Made by a program: the position numbers and the translations under genes. 64,000 bases of DNA from Aeromonas australiensis (GTDB lineage Bacteria; Pseudomonadota; Gammaproteobacteria; Enterobacterales; Aeromonadaceae): NCBI RefSeq assembly GCF_000819725.1, contig NZ_CDDH01000079.1:16275-80274 (forward strand), read 5' to 3'. The notes under the pieces are model-generated. The model was given only the letters and a program-made list of their open reading frames with translations. It was not told the origin of the DNA and searched no databases. How positions within the stretch are numbered: the first letter of the stretch is position 1; each line of letters starts with the position of its first letter. This document shows positions 39,101 through 47,659 of the stretch, one piece after another.

Positions 39101-39470
39101 CTGCCAGGCTCATGCTGGCGTATTCGTCTTTGATCTGTTCGGCGCTCTTGCCCTTGGTCAGTGCATCAAGCTTGGCGCTGATCTCTTTGAGTTCGGTGGG
39201 CAGGTTGCGAAGCCGTTGGGCTTGGGTCTTGGCCTTCGCCTCTTCCTTGTCGATGCTGTCGAGCAGGGCGAGGGTTTCGGTCAGTAACTTCTGCTCCGTC
39301 AGCTGACTGGTGGTCAGGGTCTCTGACTTACCCAGACCATCCAGTGCTCGTTGCACTGCGCTGCGGGAGGGGACATCTTGCGCCATGGCTTGCGAGACGC
39401 AGAGGCTGGCGAGGAGGCAGAGTAGCGGCAACAGGGTGGCCGAGACGCTTTTAAAACGTATTGAGGGCAT
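36141..39470 (-). CDS. mscK: Mechanosensitive channel MscK/KefA
   Basis: A 1109-residue member of the large MscS class. Signal peptide (LLPLLCLLASLCVSQAMAQ), long periplasmic coiled-coil domain to about residue 480, then around 11 membrane segments and the MscS-type pore and beta domain (GGLSVGIGFGMKEILSNFVS; PVRIGDTVTIGSFSGTVSRI; TDFDRKEVIIPNQQLM). It gates in response to membrane tension and, in E. coli, external K+. E. coli MscK has 1120 residues. Confidence 0.93.
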   Translation of the reverse strand: MPSIRFKSVSATLLPLLCLLASLCVSQAMAQDVPSRSAVQRALDGLGKSETLTTSQLTEQKLLTETLALLDSIDKEEAKAKTQAQRLRNLPTELKEISAKLDALTKGKSAEQIKDEYASMSLAELDARQPEVLANMQAAQEALGTIASQLTSLQTLPERAQTSMSRAYQRSQEIRNRLNAGENVSVAEKMKLGAEHALLDLQLAHLQKQLDNRTSMQDLAIKQRDYQSTRLASEEQKLQLLQDQSSAKRLGDTEKTAEQTGELVATQSSPLVQREQELNHQLSQQLISVTSSLNALVQKNLQAKSWLERGIQTERNLNEQVQMLKGNLLLSRILYQLYQQLEAAPTTAVKNLEEQIADLHLAQFELSQQRDQLFQKNLYLDNLIASSREPVSEEDKASLAKLLDTRINLLDQLNRQLDSQLTNAISLQLTQQQLARTHAAIEFTLQQHIFWVSSNKPIDSKWFINWPSQAYKQASDWVLKPDWTRWREELLGISLLAFPLLLIGGLLMWKRPTLAEHQKKIAKDLGRFRQDNQWHTPVALFYTVLQRLPGSLFILAGGLLLSYSGLLSPKLMFQITINLALGHLVFSVYLAVMRPGGIAETHFRIPKAELQAKHTSMRYLWLPLLPLIMLATKAVVEPSTLGNDVIGQAMTLTLLGVAAYLVFPISRARIKGEASMQQSLIAIALALAPVALIVLAVLGYYYTALKLTGRLIESFYLIIIWSLVYRTALRGLELAARRLAYRRAVAKREHKSSEDAEGGESVEEQPMALEDVSQQSLRLTRTVLLLIFGVAFYWLWSDLVAVFSYLDSIELWYRSEGSGANAMQFPISLSDVLIGFLMLGGAWSLARNLPGLLEVLVLSKLNLAQGTAYAITTMLNYLLIGFGSLTALSMMGVQWDKLQWVAGGLSVGIGFGMKEILSNFVSGIIILFERPVRIGDTVTIGSFSGTVSRIRIRATTLTDFDRKEVIIPNQQLMTERLINWSLSDTVTRVIVRVGVAYGSDLELTRTLLKQAAEENSRVLKDPAPIVYFLTFGASTLDHELRFFVSELGDRNPAVDELNRKIDQLFRENGIEIAFNQMDVYIKNMQGEEQKVESNSAALPPPAEDGKQPA

Positions 39471-39572
39471 ATAACTTCCGGGCTATTACGCGATATTCGG
39501 GAGATTTCCCGCATAGATTAAATTCGCGTGGATTCTAACACCGGGCTTGTCAGGTAAGCAGGGGGGAGGGAC

Positions 39573-39602
39573 AAAAAAAACGGCGCCCGCAGGCGCCGTT
39601 TT
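39573..39602 (-). terminator. Terminator of pykF
   Basis: AAAACGGCGCC CGCA GGCGCCGTTTT, symmetric strong hairpin after the pykF stop. Confidence 0.9.
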
Positions 39603-39620
39603 CAACTCGTTCAGCTCTGA

Positions 39621-41045
39621 TTAAAGAACGTGAACAGAAGCGGTGTTGGTGGTGCCGCTCGGTACCAGAGCACCGGAGACCATCACAACAACGTCACCTT
39701 TCAGACCCATGCCGATTTCCAGCGCGGCTTCTTTACCGATGCGATAGAAATCGTCGGTAGAGGCGATGCTGTCAACCACGTGAGCAACCACACCCTTGGT
39801 CAGAACCAGTTGGGCAGCAGTTTTCTTGTTGGTGGTGATAGCCAGGATCCAGGCTTTCGGGAAGTACTTGCGAATGGCCTTGGCAGACTTGCCGCCTTCG
39901 GTAGCGACCACGATCAGCGGGGCGTCCAGCTTCTCGGAGGTCTCTACGGCGCCTTTACATACGGCTTCGGTGATGCGCAGCTTGTTGCTGTCGTTGGCAG
40001 CAGACAGGTTGGACGGCATCACGGCATCGGTACGCTCGCAGATGGTGGCCATGATGGTCACGGCTTCCAGCGGGTACTTACCCTTGGCGGATTCACCGGA
40101 CAGCATGACTGCATCGGTACCGTCCAGGATGGCGTTCGCTACGTCGCCAGCTTCGGCGCGGGTCGGACGCGGGTTCTTGATCATGGAGTCCAGCATCTGG
40201 GTGGCAGTGATAACCACTTTGCGGGCTTTGTTACACTTGGCGATGATCATCTTCTGGGCGAAGATCACTTCTTCAACCGGGATCTCTACACCCATGTCGC
40301 CACGCGCAACCATGATGCCGTCGGAAACAGCCAGGATCTCGTCGAAGTTGTCCAGACCTTCCTGGTTTTCGATCTTGGAGATGATCTGGATGTTCTCGCC
40401 ACCGTGAGCTTTCAGGTGCTCACGGATTTCCAGCACGTCTTCTTTTTTGCGGATGAAAGAAGCTGCAACGAAGTCAACGCTCTGCTCGCAACCGAAGATC
40501 AGGTCGCGCTTGTCTTTCTCGGCCAGGGCCGGCAGCTTGATGGAGACGCCCGGCAGGTTAACACCTTTGTTCTCGCCCAGATCACCGTTGTTCAGCACTT
40601 TACAGACCACTTCGCGCTCGGTGATTTCGATAACGTCCAGACCGATCAGGCCGTCATCAACCAGGATGCGGTTGCCGACGCGCAGATCGTTGGCGAAACC
40701 CGGGTAGGTTACGGCCACTTTGTCTTTGTTGCCAACCACGGTCTGGTCGGTGGTGAAGGTGAAAGTCTGGCCGGCGACCAGCGCAACATCGTTGCCGCCT
40801 TCCAGCTTCATGGTACGGATTTCCGGGCCCTTGGTGTCCAGCAGGATAGCAGCGTGCTTGCCGGTCTCGGCCATCACAGCGCGCAGGTTGCTGATGCGGC
40901 CGCCGTGCTCGGCGTAGTCACCGTGGGAGAAGTTCAGGCGCATGACGTTCATGCCGGCGTCCAGCATTTTGGCCAGCATTTCTTTGGATTCGGTCTTCGG
41001 ACCGATGGTGCAGACAATTTTGGTCTTTTTCATGTCAATCTTCAT
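39621..41045 (-). CDS. pykF: Pyruvate kinase I (PykF)
   Basis: A 474-residue glycolytic enzyme (phosphoenolpyruvate + ADP to pyruvate + ATP). [28 protein letters not shown], the substrate loop [22 protein letters not shown] and [11 protein letters not shown] are family marks, and the C-terminus [12 protein letters not shown] is identical in type to E. coli PykF. Start at 41045 (MKIDMKKTK) or 41033 (MKKTK, as in E. coli) cannot be settled. Three AACGTTTT repeats lie upstream. Confidence 0.97.
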   Translation of the reverse strand: MKIDMKKTKIVCTIGPKTESKEMLAKMLDAGMNVMRLNFSHGDYAEHGGRISNLRAVMAETGKHAAILLDTKGPEIRTMKLEGGNDVALVAGQTFTFTTDQTVVGNKDKVAVTYPGFANDLRVGNRILVDDGLIGLDVIEITEREVVCKVLNNGDLGENKGVNLPGVSIKLPALAEKDKRDLIFGCEQSVDFVAASFIRKKEDVLEIREHLKAHGGENIQIISKIENQEGLDNFDEILAVSDGIMVARGDMGVEIPVEEVIFAQKMIIAKCNKARKVVITATQMLDSMIKNPRPTRAEAGDVANAILDGTDAVMLSGESAKGKYPLEAVTIMATICERTDAVMPSNLSAANDSNKLRITEAVCKGAVETSEKLDAPLIVVATEGGKSAKAIRKYFPKAWILAITTNKKTAAQLVLTKGVVAHVVDSIASTDDFYRIGKEAALEIGMGLKGDVVVMVSGALVPSGTTNTASVHVL

Positions 41046-41108
41046 GGTTAAGGAATTTCCGCCGAGCAATATACACCAGTTTTTGGAATCTTTTTATGAT
41101 CCAGAAAC

Positions 41109-41152
41109 AACGTTTTGACCAGATAACGTTTTCTTTTCAGGGATAACGTTTT
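41109..41152 (-). promoter_or_regulatory. Three AACGTTTT direct repeats upstream of pykF
   Basis: AACGTTTT occurs at 41109-41116, 41125-41132 and 41145-41152 (spacing 16 and 20 bp), two of them preceded by GAT. The core resembles the centre of Cra/FruR sites (TGAAACGTTTCA), and E. coli pykF is Cra-repressed, so these are candidate Cra-type sites. Confidence 0.45.
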
Positions 41153-41341
41153 CCTGTGAGTCACATTTTAGAGCATACGGCTACAGGTTTAGGCTGAAGG
41201 GATACAAATGTTGCCATCTGTGGTTGTTTGGCCGGGTGGCGGTTCAAATGTTGTAAAATGACCACCCGCCCGCTGTCACCGTCTTGTCACCGGCTTGCGC
41301 AAAAATGTTAGTTCATTGGCGCACGGGTGAAGGGGGGCGGC

Positions 41342-41584
41342 ATGAAAAACAGCGATGAAACCGGATGGGCTCTGCTCTTGCTGGGCACCGCCCTGCTGCT
41401 GGTTCAGACACTGCCAGCCCGCTACTGGCCTGATAATGCCGGTCTGCTGGCGATCTTCTCCCATCCGGGGAAAGGGGAGGCGGCCGCCGAGGTTGTGGTG
41501 TGGCGAGAGTGGCAGGATCACAGTGCCGCGACCCGCATGGCGCTTCGTGCAGCCCGACCGCAGCCGGAAGCGACGCAGCCTTGA
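41342..41584 (+). CDS. Small membrane hypothetical protein, 80 residues
   Basis: Not recognised. A G-rich ribosome binding site (GGGGGGCGGC) precedes ATG 41342. One hydrophobic segment near the N-terminus (WALLLLGTALLLVQTLP) is followed by a polar Arg/Ala-rich tail. Divergent from pykF and upstream of ygiD, 167 bp away. No function is proposed. Confidence 0.6.
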   Translation: MKNSDETGWALLLLGTALLLVQTLPARYWPDNAGLLAIFSHPGKGEAAAEVVVWREWQDHSAATRMALRAARPQPEATQP

Positions 41585-41751
41585 TATCTATTGCTGCTTA
41601 CCGGTCGTGAAGGCGTGAAATTATCAACCATTGGTTGATAGTGCTTATCTATCTCGTTGGATTGTTCACCTTTCATGGCGGGGGGATAATCGATTCCAAC
41701 AGCGATATCCCCTCCGGTATCGCCCCCTGATACCTGGTTGGAGTCTGTTTT

Positions 41752-42516
41752 ATGTCCCTCGCCCCCGTCTGGTTTATCTCTCACGGCGCACCGGATCTGG
41801 TGCTGCGTGAGCAACCCGCCACCCGCTTTCTGCGAACCCTGCGTCTGGGTGAGCTCAAGGGGCTGGTGGTCATCTCCGCCCACTGGTTCAGCCGCGAGTT
41901 GCAGCTCAACGTCGAGCCCAAACCGGCCTTGATGTACGACTTTTACGGCTTTCCCGAGCCCCTCTACCGGATGCGCTGGCCTGCCAGCAGCCCCGAGTGG
42001 CTGCAACAAGGAGTGAGCGAGCAACTGGCACTGGCGGGACTGACTGCTACCCCGGTGCGGCGCGAGCTGGATCACGGGGTCTGGTCGCCGCTCTCCCTGA
42101 TCGACCCGGAGAGCGAGATCCCGCTGGTGCAGATCTCCATCCCCGCCAGCTTCACCCCGGCCCAGTTGTGGCAGTTGGGAGAGGTATTGGGGGCGCTGCG
42201 CAGTGAGGGGATTGGCATCCTCGCCTCCGGCGCCATCACCCACAACCTGCGGGCGCTGGGGCCGGAAGACTCGCCGGTGCCGGAGTGGGCCAGCCAGTTT
42301 GTCGACTGGCTGGAGCAGAAGATGGCCGATGAGGATCGGCTGGTGCTGCTTGATTATCGACAACGAGCCCCCGGCGCGGTGGAGTCCCATCCCCATGACG
42401 ATCACCTGCGTCCGCTCTTTGTGGCGTTGGGGGCGGCTGATGGTGTGGCACCCACCCGGCTGCACGAAAGCTGGGATGGCGGCAGCCTCTATATGGGCGC
42501 CTACCGCTTCGGTTGA
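41752..42516 (+). CDS. ygiD: YgiD-type extradiol dioxygenase (4,5-DOPA dioxygenase family)
   Basis: A 254-residue class III ring-opening dioxygenase. The metal ligands lie in WFISHGAPDLVL and ISAHWFSRELQL, with a third His in the AITHNLRAL region; LDHGVWSPL is also typical. E. coli YgiD (zinc-containing) opens L-DOPA between carbons 4 and 5. Physiological substrate in this organism unknown. Confidence 0.9.
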   Translation: MSLAPVWFISHGAPDLVLREQPATRFLRTLRLGELKGLVVISAHWFSRELQLNVEPKPALMYDFYGFPEPLYRMRWPASSPEWLQQGVSEQLALAGLTATPVRRELDHGVWSPLSLIDPESEIPLVQISIPASFTPAQLWQLGEVLGALRSEGIGILASGAITHNLRALGPEDSPVPEWASQFVDWLEQKMADEDRLVLLDYRQRAPGAVESHPHDDHLRPLFVALGAADGVAPTRLHESWDGGSLYMGAYRFG

Positions 42517-42854
42517 ATGAATATTGAGCGTTATAGAGTTATTGGGTTAATCAGCATTTCTTTATTGAAAATGTGAGAGATGAAAATTTGTGCAAGTTAT
42601 CAGCGAACGGCTTAACAATAAATTATAATAACAGGAATGACAATTGCTGATCAATATGCATTCTGTTGTGCCGGATATCCATTTTTTGTATGGCAATATA
42701 TCGGTGATATGCAGATTTATTACTGAGAGATATCGTTTTCTATAGTTTAAAACTTTATGAAATTGTGAATTTGCTGTTTTCGTTAATTACAGGTAAAAGA
42801 TTCCTCTTGTCTTTTCGTGAGGCAAGATTCTTTTAGTTTTTGATGGAAACGGGT
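42517..42854. other. A+T-rich intergenic region before the barrel/protease pair
   Basis: About 340 bp, far richer in A+T than the flanking ygiD gene. It must hold the promoter for the pair. Several TTGTGA/TGTGAG half-sites (near 42572 and 42767) hint at CRP control but no full dyad was found. No gene seen. Confidence 0.5.
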
Positions 42855-43670
42855 ATGACATATCGGATGTTACTTTTTGGCACGGCCGCCATACTGTTAT
42901 CACCGCTGGCGATCGCCGATGACAGATCTTCACAGAAAGCGTCACCATGGAGTGGTCTGCTGGAAGCTGATTATACGAGCAACTTCTATAAAAGGGGCTC
43001 TTACCATGAAGCGAGGACAGTTGGTCTAACGGGTATTGTTGATTACAAATTTGTCAATGATAGCAAGTTGAGCGTTAACTTGGCTGGTTTCCACTCGCTG
43101 GATAACCCGCAAGGGCAATATTGGCGTGATGGTTGGCTTAAGTATGGTCATTCCAGACTACTTGAACTGAATCGCTGGGCCACATTAGGCATGGATGGCA
43201 GCATACGCATGCCGATGTCTGAGCAGAGTAAAAAAGATGACTTGCACACCTCTCTGAGGGTTGCCGCACCTCTAAAGATTGATCTCGATTCGCTGCTGAC
43301 CTCGCTTGAATTTACCTGGCAACCCAGGTTGATGAAGAATTTCCATGAGTACAAAACTCGGGGTGGCCAAACCCTGAAGGAGTGGACGTTGGAGAATTTA
43401 CTGAGTCTTGACTATGCCCCTTGGGAAAAATGGTCTTTTAATCTCAGTATGATTTTAAATAGCCACTGGACGTACTCTGGAAACCGTAAAAAGGATGACT
43501 ATATTCATTCGGAGAGTCTGTTCTACGAGTTTAATAAGTCATGGTCAGTAGGATTGATGTACTCCAACACCGGCATTGTCTATGACCTTGAGCGAGGTGC
43601 AACAGGCTCCGTCTCGCTATATGACAAGCAAAATTCAACCTGGTCGTTGTTGGTTGATTACAGTTTTTAA
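42855..43670 (+). CDS. Outer-membrane barrel-like protein, unknown family
   Basis: A 271-residue protein with a signal peptide (MLLFGTAAILLSPLAIADD). The mature part is a run of short amphipathic stretches rich in aromatic residues (LEADYTSNFYKRGSY; WSFNLSMILNSHWTYSG; GLMYSNTGIVYDLE) and ends in the aromatic LLVDYSF. A terminal Phe is the classical signal for barrel insertion. So it is a probable outer-membrane porin-like barrel of about 12 strands. Start 42855 is preferred over 42843 because GGA sits 7 nt upstream. It lies 38 bp before the protease gene in a low-G+C island. Confidence 0.7.
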   Translation: MTYRMLLFGTAAILLSPLAIADDRSSQKASPWSGLLEADYTSNFYKRGSYHEARTVGLTGIVDYKFVNDSKLSVNLAGFHSLDNPQGQYWRDGWLKYGHSRLLELNRWATLGMDGSIRMPMSEQSKKDDLHTSLRVAAPLKIDLDSLLTSLEFTWQPRLMKNFHEYKTRGGQTLKEWTLENLLSLDYAPWEKWSFNLSMILNSHWTYSGNRKKDDYIHSESLFYEFNKSWSVGLMYSNTGIVYDLERGATGSVSLYDKQNSTWSLLVDYSF

Positions 43671-43708
43671 TTAATAAAAATAAAATATAAAGGAAGGATC
43701 CCTTTAAT

Positions 43709-46700
43709 ATGATGAAGCAAACAATCATAGCTGCCACAGTCAGCCTTTTTTTATTTGGATGTGGCGCTGGTGATGAGCCTTACAAAGAGGTTCCCAAGGC
43801 AATAGAACAACAAGTATGGCGACAGTTTAATACTGATGAGCTGTGGCTCTATGTCCCTTCAACGGCGGATGCCCCAAGATATGCAGTGAACATGGATCCT
43901 TTTTTCCAAGGTGAGGAGAAAATTGTCAAACTGCAATTTGTTGAGGAAGGCTTGCGGGTTGTTGAAGTTGATAGAGATACAACGGCTCCTGGACAGCCAC
44001 CACGTTGGAATGATGTCGCCCCCGTTTTGACTATTCCCGGCGATTATCTGGATTATCGCTGCGCGGAAGATGCTTATGGGGAATGTACTCGCAAGGAAGA
44101 GATTAATAGTGATGCCAATCTGAACTGGGATCGGAAACGTTATTTCTACCCTAAATTCAAAAATTTGAAAGGGCACGAAGTAAACACTATTGATCTCTGG
44201 TACAAAAATGACAACGTGCGCGAGACGGCAACCCCTCGTGTTGTGCGATGGGAGATGGATGCTGCTCAAGGTGTTATTAACGTTGAGCTGGAGCGTACAT
44301 TTACTGTCAATCGTAATGCGATGACTAGTTATCTCAATACGGGCTTCAACGATCTCTCTTTTAAAACGAGCTTTTATTATTCACTGGTCAAGCTTGATAA
44401 AATAGCATCCAAGGATTACCAGCCTATTCGTTATGCTTCGGCAGATGATAGTGTATTTGGATTTTTTGATTCAACTTTTGAAAAGTTGGATGAGCAGGGA
44501 GCTGCGACAGATGGGAGTGAACGCGCTTATCTGAATCGTTTTAATCCGGATAAAAGCACCCTTGATTATTACTTGAGCGATACCTTCTTCAAACCGGAAA
44601 ACAAGCTGTTTCTGGATGTCACACTGAACTCGATTGAACATATCAATAAGGTTCTGGCTGGCACCGGCGTACCGCCGATCAATCTGGTCAATCCGGACAA
44701 AGTGAGTGGCAAGCAGGTTGGTGATCTGCGTGTCAATATGATTAATTTGATTGACCGACCGTTGGCCAATGGCTTGCTCGGTTACGGTCCATCCGTAGCC
44801 AACCCGTTGACGGGGGAAATTGTTAAAGCGCATGTTAACCAGTATTCGGGGGTCATCCGTACTGCAGTGCCACGCACCTGGAACAGTCTGGTGCGTCATT
44901 TCAACCGTGGTGATTTGACGTCTGTTGGCGAAGCGGTCACCGCCGGAGTGACTTTTGAGGCGGTGAATAAAGCGGTATTAACTGCTGACGGTGGGCGAAT
45001 CGAGTTTTTGGCGGATAGTGATTTCCAGCAAGTGCAGGATTCTCTGGCAAGTATGCCACGCCAGATTCAAAAACAAGGGGCATCGGCTACCTTGATGCAG
45101 CCTGGCGTTGATTCGTCACTCGTTGATTTTATCAAGGCTGATGAGGCCAGGATTAAGCGCTGGTCTGAAAATAATGCATTTGGTGAAGATGCTATATGGA
45201 TATCATCGACCAGCAAGGGATTGGTGTCTGGCATTGACTATCAGGATGCCAGCCTCTATCTGGATGATCAGAAAACTCGCCTGAAAAAATGGAAAGATCT
45301 CAGTAGTGCACAGCGCAGTAAGGTCAGTGATGCCATATCTGCACATATGTATCGCTCCACCTTGGTACATGAGCTCGGGCACAATCTGGGGTTGCGCCAC
45401 AACTTCGCCGGTTCGACGGACAAACAGAACTTCTATTCGGTGGATGAGGCGAAATCCCTGGGGTTGCAACATGTTCCTGCCTATAGCTCAATCATGGATT
45501 ATGCAGCCTCCTCCTTTGACGAGCTCCCTATTTTCGGCCCATATGACAGAGCAGCATTGCGTTTTGCCTATGCTCGTCAAGTAGAAGTGCCATATGGTCA
45601 GCCTGATGACGCTGGCCGTCGGTCAACCGCATTGCTGAATTTACACGAGTTGGACACGGCCTATTTGCAGAATGACGAAAGTGTTCGCTTTGGTCAGTTA
45701 ACTGCGCTGAAAGAGCATCTTAAAGATGGGATCCCGCTCTCTTCCTGGAGCAATCTAGACAGCTCTTTCAATACAGCGTTGCAAGATAAGAAGCTGGCGT
45801 TGAAAAGCTATGCCTTTTGTACCGATGGTAATGTTTCGCTCAACAGTGACTGTAAGCGATTTGACGAAGGCACCAATCTGGTCGAGATGATGCAGTTCAA
45901 ACGGCAGTCCTATCTGGATAGCTATGATCGCCGTAATACCCGCGAGGATAAGCAGACATTCCGTGATGACAGCCTGGTTGATTATACCATTGGCCGGATG
46001 AGGACATTCTCGGAAGTGCGGGACCTGCTGGAAGACTATAAGAATATTGACCGCGTCTTTACCCAGCGTTTCGGTATTGGTATCAAACAACTGGCAGCCA
46101 ATCCTGCTTATTGCAGCCCGCAAGGCCCGGCTGAAAGTGATTACTGGTTCTGTGATTACAGCAGGGCTGCTGTTGATGCGGCAGATTTTCTGCTGGGTGT
46201 CGTTGCCAGACCTGACAAGGTTTGTGAAGTCAAAGTCGGGAATGGTGCGATCGAGCAATTGCCATTGACCAAGCTTTACAATGATGTGAAGTCATGGCTT
46301 CCCAAAGGCAAGTCATTCCCCGCCAGCTGTTTTGATGCGGATTTCACCATGGCGCTGGAACAGGACTCCAGGGGTTATCAGGTACTCTCTGAAACGCGCG
46401 ATGGCGTACCGTTGGATTCGGTAAGTCCAAATGATCCCAATCATAAGTACAGTAATGACCGGGACATACTGGGATCTTGGCCAGACAAGTTGCTGGCAAT
46501 GAAGTATTTGGTACAAAGAAGGACGGACCGCTGGACAAACAATGGCGAAGCCATGGCTCTGGTTGATTTGCCCTTGGTGAGGGAGCGGCTGATTGCCCAG
46601 ATCCGGGCGATGGTGTTGGGTGAGGAGCTACCGCAATGGGTCTCATTTGTCGATATTGATGGCAAAGAGGTTTATCCCTTCTCTCCATACCGCTGGGAAA

Positions 46701-47557
46701 CCAAGCGCACACTCGAGAGTCTCAGTCCTAGTCTTATGCTGCTGAATAGCTATTTCGGGTTGCCATTTGATGCCAATACACGTTTGGATAAGGCGCTACT
46801 GACTCAAATTGAGAAGTGGGGCAAGACGGATGATGTTCGTTTCAGCGACACGGCGCGCACATTAGTTGATTATGTTCGTTTGCCGACAGTGACTACGGAT
46901 GGATTGGCTGGTCGCCAGATAGAGTACAAGGATGCGCGTTATCAGGTATCACCACGCAATGTACTGGCCAACGATACCATCAAGTACTACTTCAACAATA
47001 CGCCGATTGGTGACACCAAGCGCATTGAGGAATCCTTTAACCTGATCAATACCTTCCAGTTTGGTTTACGTATGCGGGATGTGTATGGTGATATGATCTT
47101 GGCGACTCAAACTCGTGATGTCTTCCCGTTTGAAACCAGACTAAATATGGTGAAAGTGGCTCATACCATTAACGCTGACATGTTGACTTATTTGAAGGAT
47201 GCCTGGTCTGCGGGTCAGCCTTACCATGCAACCCTTAAATCGCTGGTTATCAGTGGTGCCGGGTTCAAGCTGGATGGGACCACTAAAACCTATACCGATG
47301 GTCAGCTGCAGCTTGCGTGGCGGACATTTGACAGCATAGGTAGCACTATCGATCAGAAGTACTGGGCGCTGGTAACCGGCTGGCTACCTGAATGGAGTGC
47401 CAAGATTGCAGCAAGACGGATAGACCCGGCACTTTCTGCAGAGGAGAAGAGTTTCTGGCGTGGTGATAGGGCAGTCATTGCCTATGTGTTGGCCCAAACC
47501 AATAATAAGGGTCTGCAAAATGAACTGTTGAGCCCGCTTGAGGCGCTCCCCAGATAA
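43709..47557 (+). CDS. Large zinc-dependent metalloprotease lipoprotein (metzincin-like)
   Basis: A 1282-residue protein. The lipobox LFLFGC gives a lipidated Cys18, so it is anchored to a membrane after signal peptidase II cleavage; Gly at +1 favours the outer membrane. The zinc site is HELGHNLGLRH at residues 554-564, followed by HNF, with a Met-turn-like SSIMDYAA around residue 596. This is the arrangement of the DUF4953/DUF5117 zinc-dependent metalloproteases. Long regions before and after the site have no recognised domain. Ribosome binding site AGGAAGGA is 10 nt upstream. Codon use is A+T-richer than its neighbours, suggesting transfer. Probably co-transcribed with the barrel protein. 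Confidence 0.8.
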   Translation: MMKQTIIAATVSLFLFGCGAGDEPYKEVPKAIEQQVWRQFNTDELWLYVPSTADAPRYAVNMDPFFQGEEKIVKLQFVEEGLRVVEVDRDTTAPGQPPRWNDVAPVLTIPGDYLDYRCAEDAYGECTRKEEINSDANLNWDRKRYFYPKFKNLKGHEVNTIDLWYKNDNVRETATPRVVRWEMDAAQGVINVELERTFTVNRNAMTSYLNTGFNDLSFKTSFYYSLVKLDKIASKDYQPIRYASADDSVFGFFDSTFEKLDEQGAATDGSERAYLNRFNPDKSTLDYYLSDTFFKPENKLFLDVTLNSIEHINKVLAGTGVPPINLVNPDKVSGKQVGDLRVNMINLIDRPLANGLLGYGPSVANPLTGEIVKAHVNQYSGVIRTAVPRTWNSLVRHFNRGDLTSVGEAVTAGVTFEAVNKAVLTADGGRIEFLADSDFQQVQDSLASMPRQIQKQGASATLMQPGVDSSLVDFIKADEARIKRWSENNAFGEDAIWISSTSKGLVSGIDYQDASLYLDDQKTRLKKWKDLSSAQRSKVSDAISAHMYRSTLVHELGHNLGLRHNFAGSTDKQNFYSVDEAKSLGLQHVPAYSSIMDYAASSFDELPIFGPYDRAALRFAYARQVEVPYGQPDDAGRRSTALLNLHELDTAYLQNDESVRFGQLTALKEHLKDGIPLSSWSNLDSSFNTALQDKKLALKSYAFCTDGNVSLNSDCKRFDEGTNLVEMMQFKRQSYLDSYDRRNTREDKQTFRDDSLVDYTIGRMRTFSEVRDLLEDYKNIDRVFTQRFGIGIKQLAANPAYCSPQGPAESDYWFCDYSRAAVDAADFLLGVVARPDKVCEVKVGNGAIEQLPLTKLYNDVKSWLPKGKSFPASCFDADFTMALEQDSRGYQVLSETRDGVPLDSVSPNDPNHKYSNDRDILGSWPDKLLAMKYLVQRRTDRWTNNGEAMALVDLPLVRERLIAQIRAMVLGEELPQWVSFVDIDGKEVYPFSPYRWETKRTLESLSPSLMLLNSYFGLPFDANTRLDKALLTQIEKWGKTDDVRFSDTARTLVDYVRLPTVTTDGLAGRQIEYKDARYQVSPRNVLANDTIKYYFNNTPIGDTKRIEESFNLINTFQFGLRMRDVYGDMILATQTRDVFPFETRLNMVKVAHTINADMLTYLKDAWSAGQPYHATLKSLVISGAGFKLDGTTKTYTDGQLQLAWRTFDSIGSTIDQKYWALVTGWLPEWSAKIAARRIDPALSAEEKSFWRGDRAVIAYVLAQTNNKGLQNELLSPLEALPR

Positions 47558-47605
47558 TATGTGGCCATTTTAATCACTGTCATAGTGGTTGATAGCAAAC
47601 TTGGC

Positions 47606-47636
47606 AAAAGGCCCCATCTGATGATGGGGCCTTTTT
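47606..47636. terminator. Bidirectional terminator between the protease gene and sbcC
   Basis: AAAAGGCCCCATC TGAT GATGGGGCCTTTTT, with A- and T-runs on both sides, between convergent genes. Confidence 0.9.
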
Positions 47637-47659
47637 CATGTCATGATCTGGTCTCTCGC

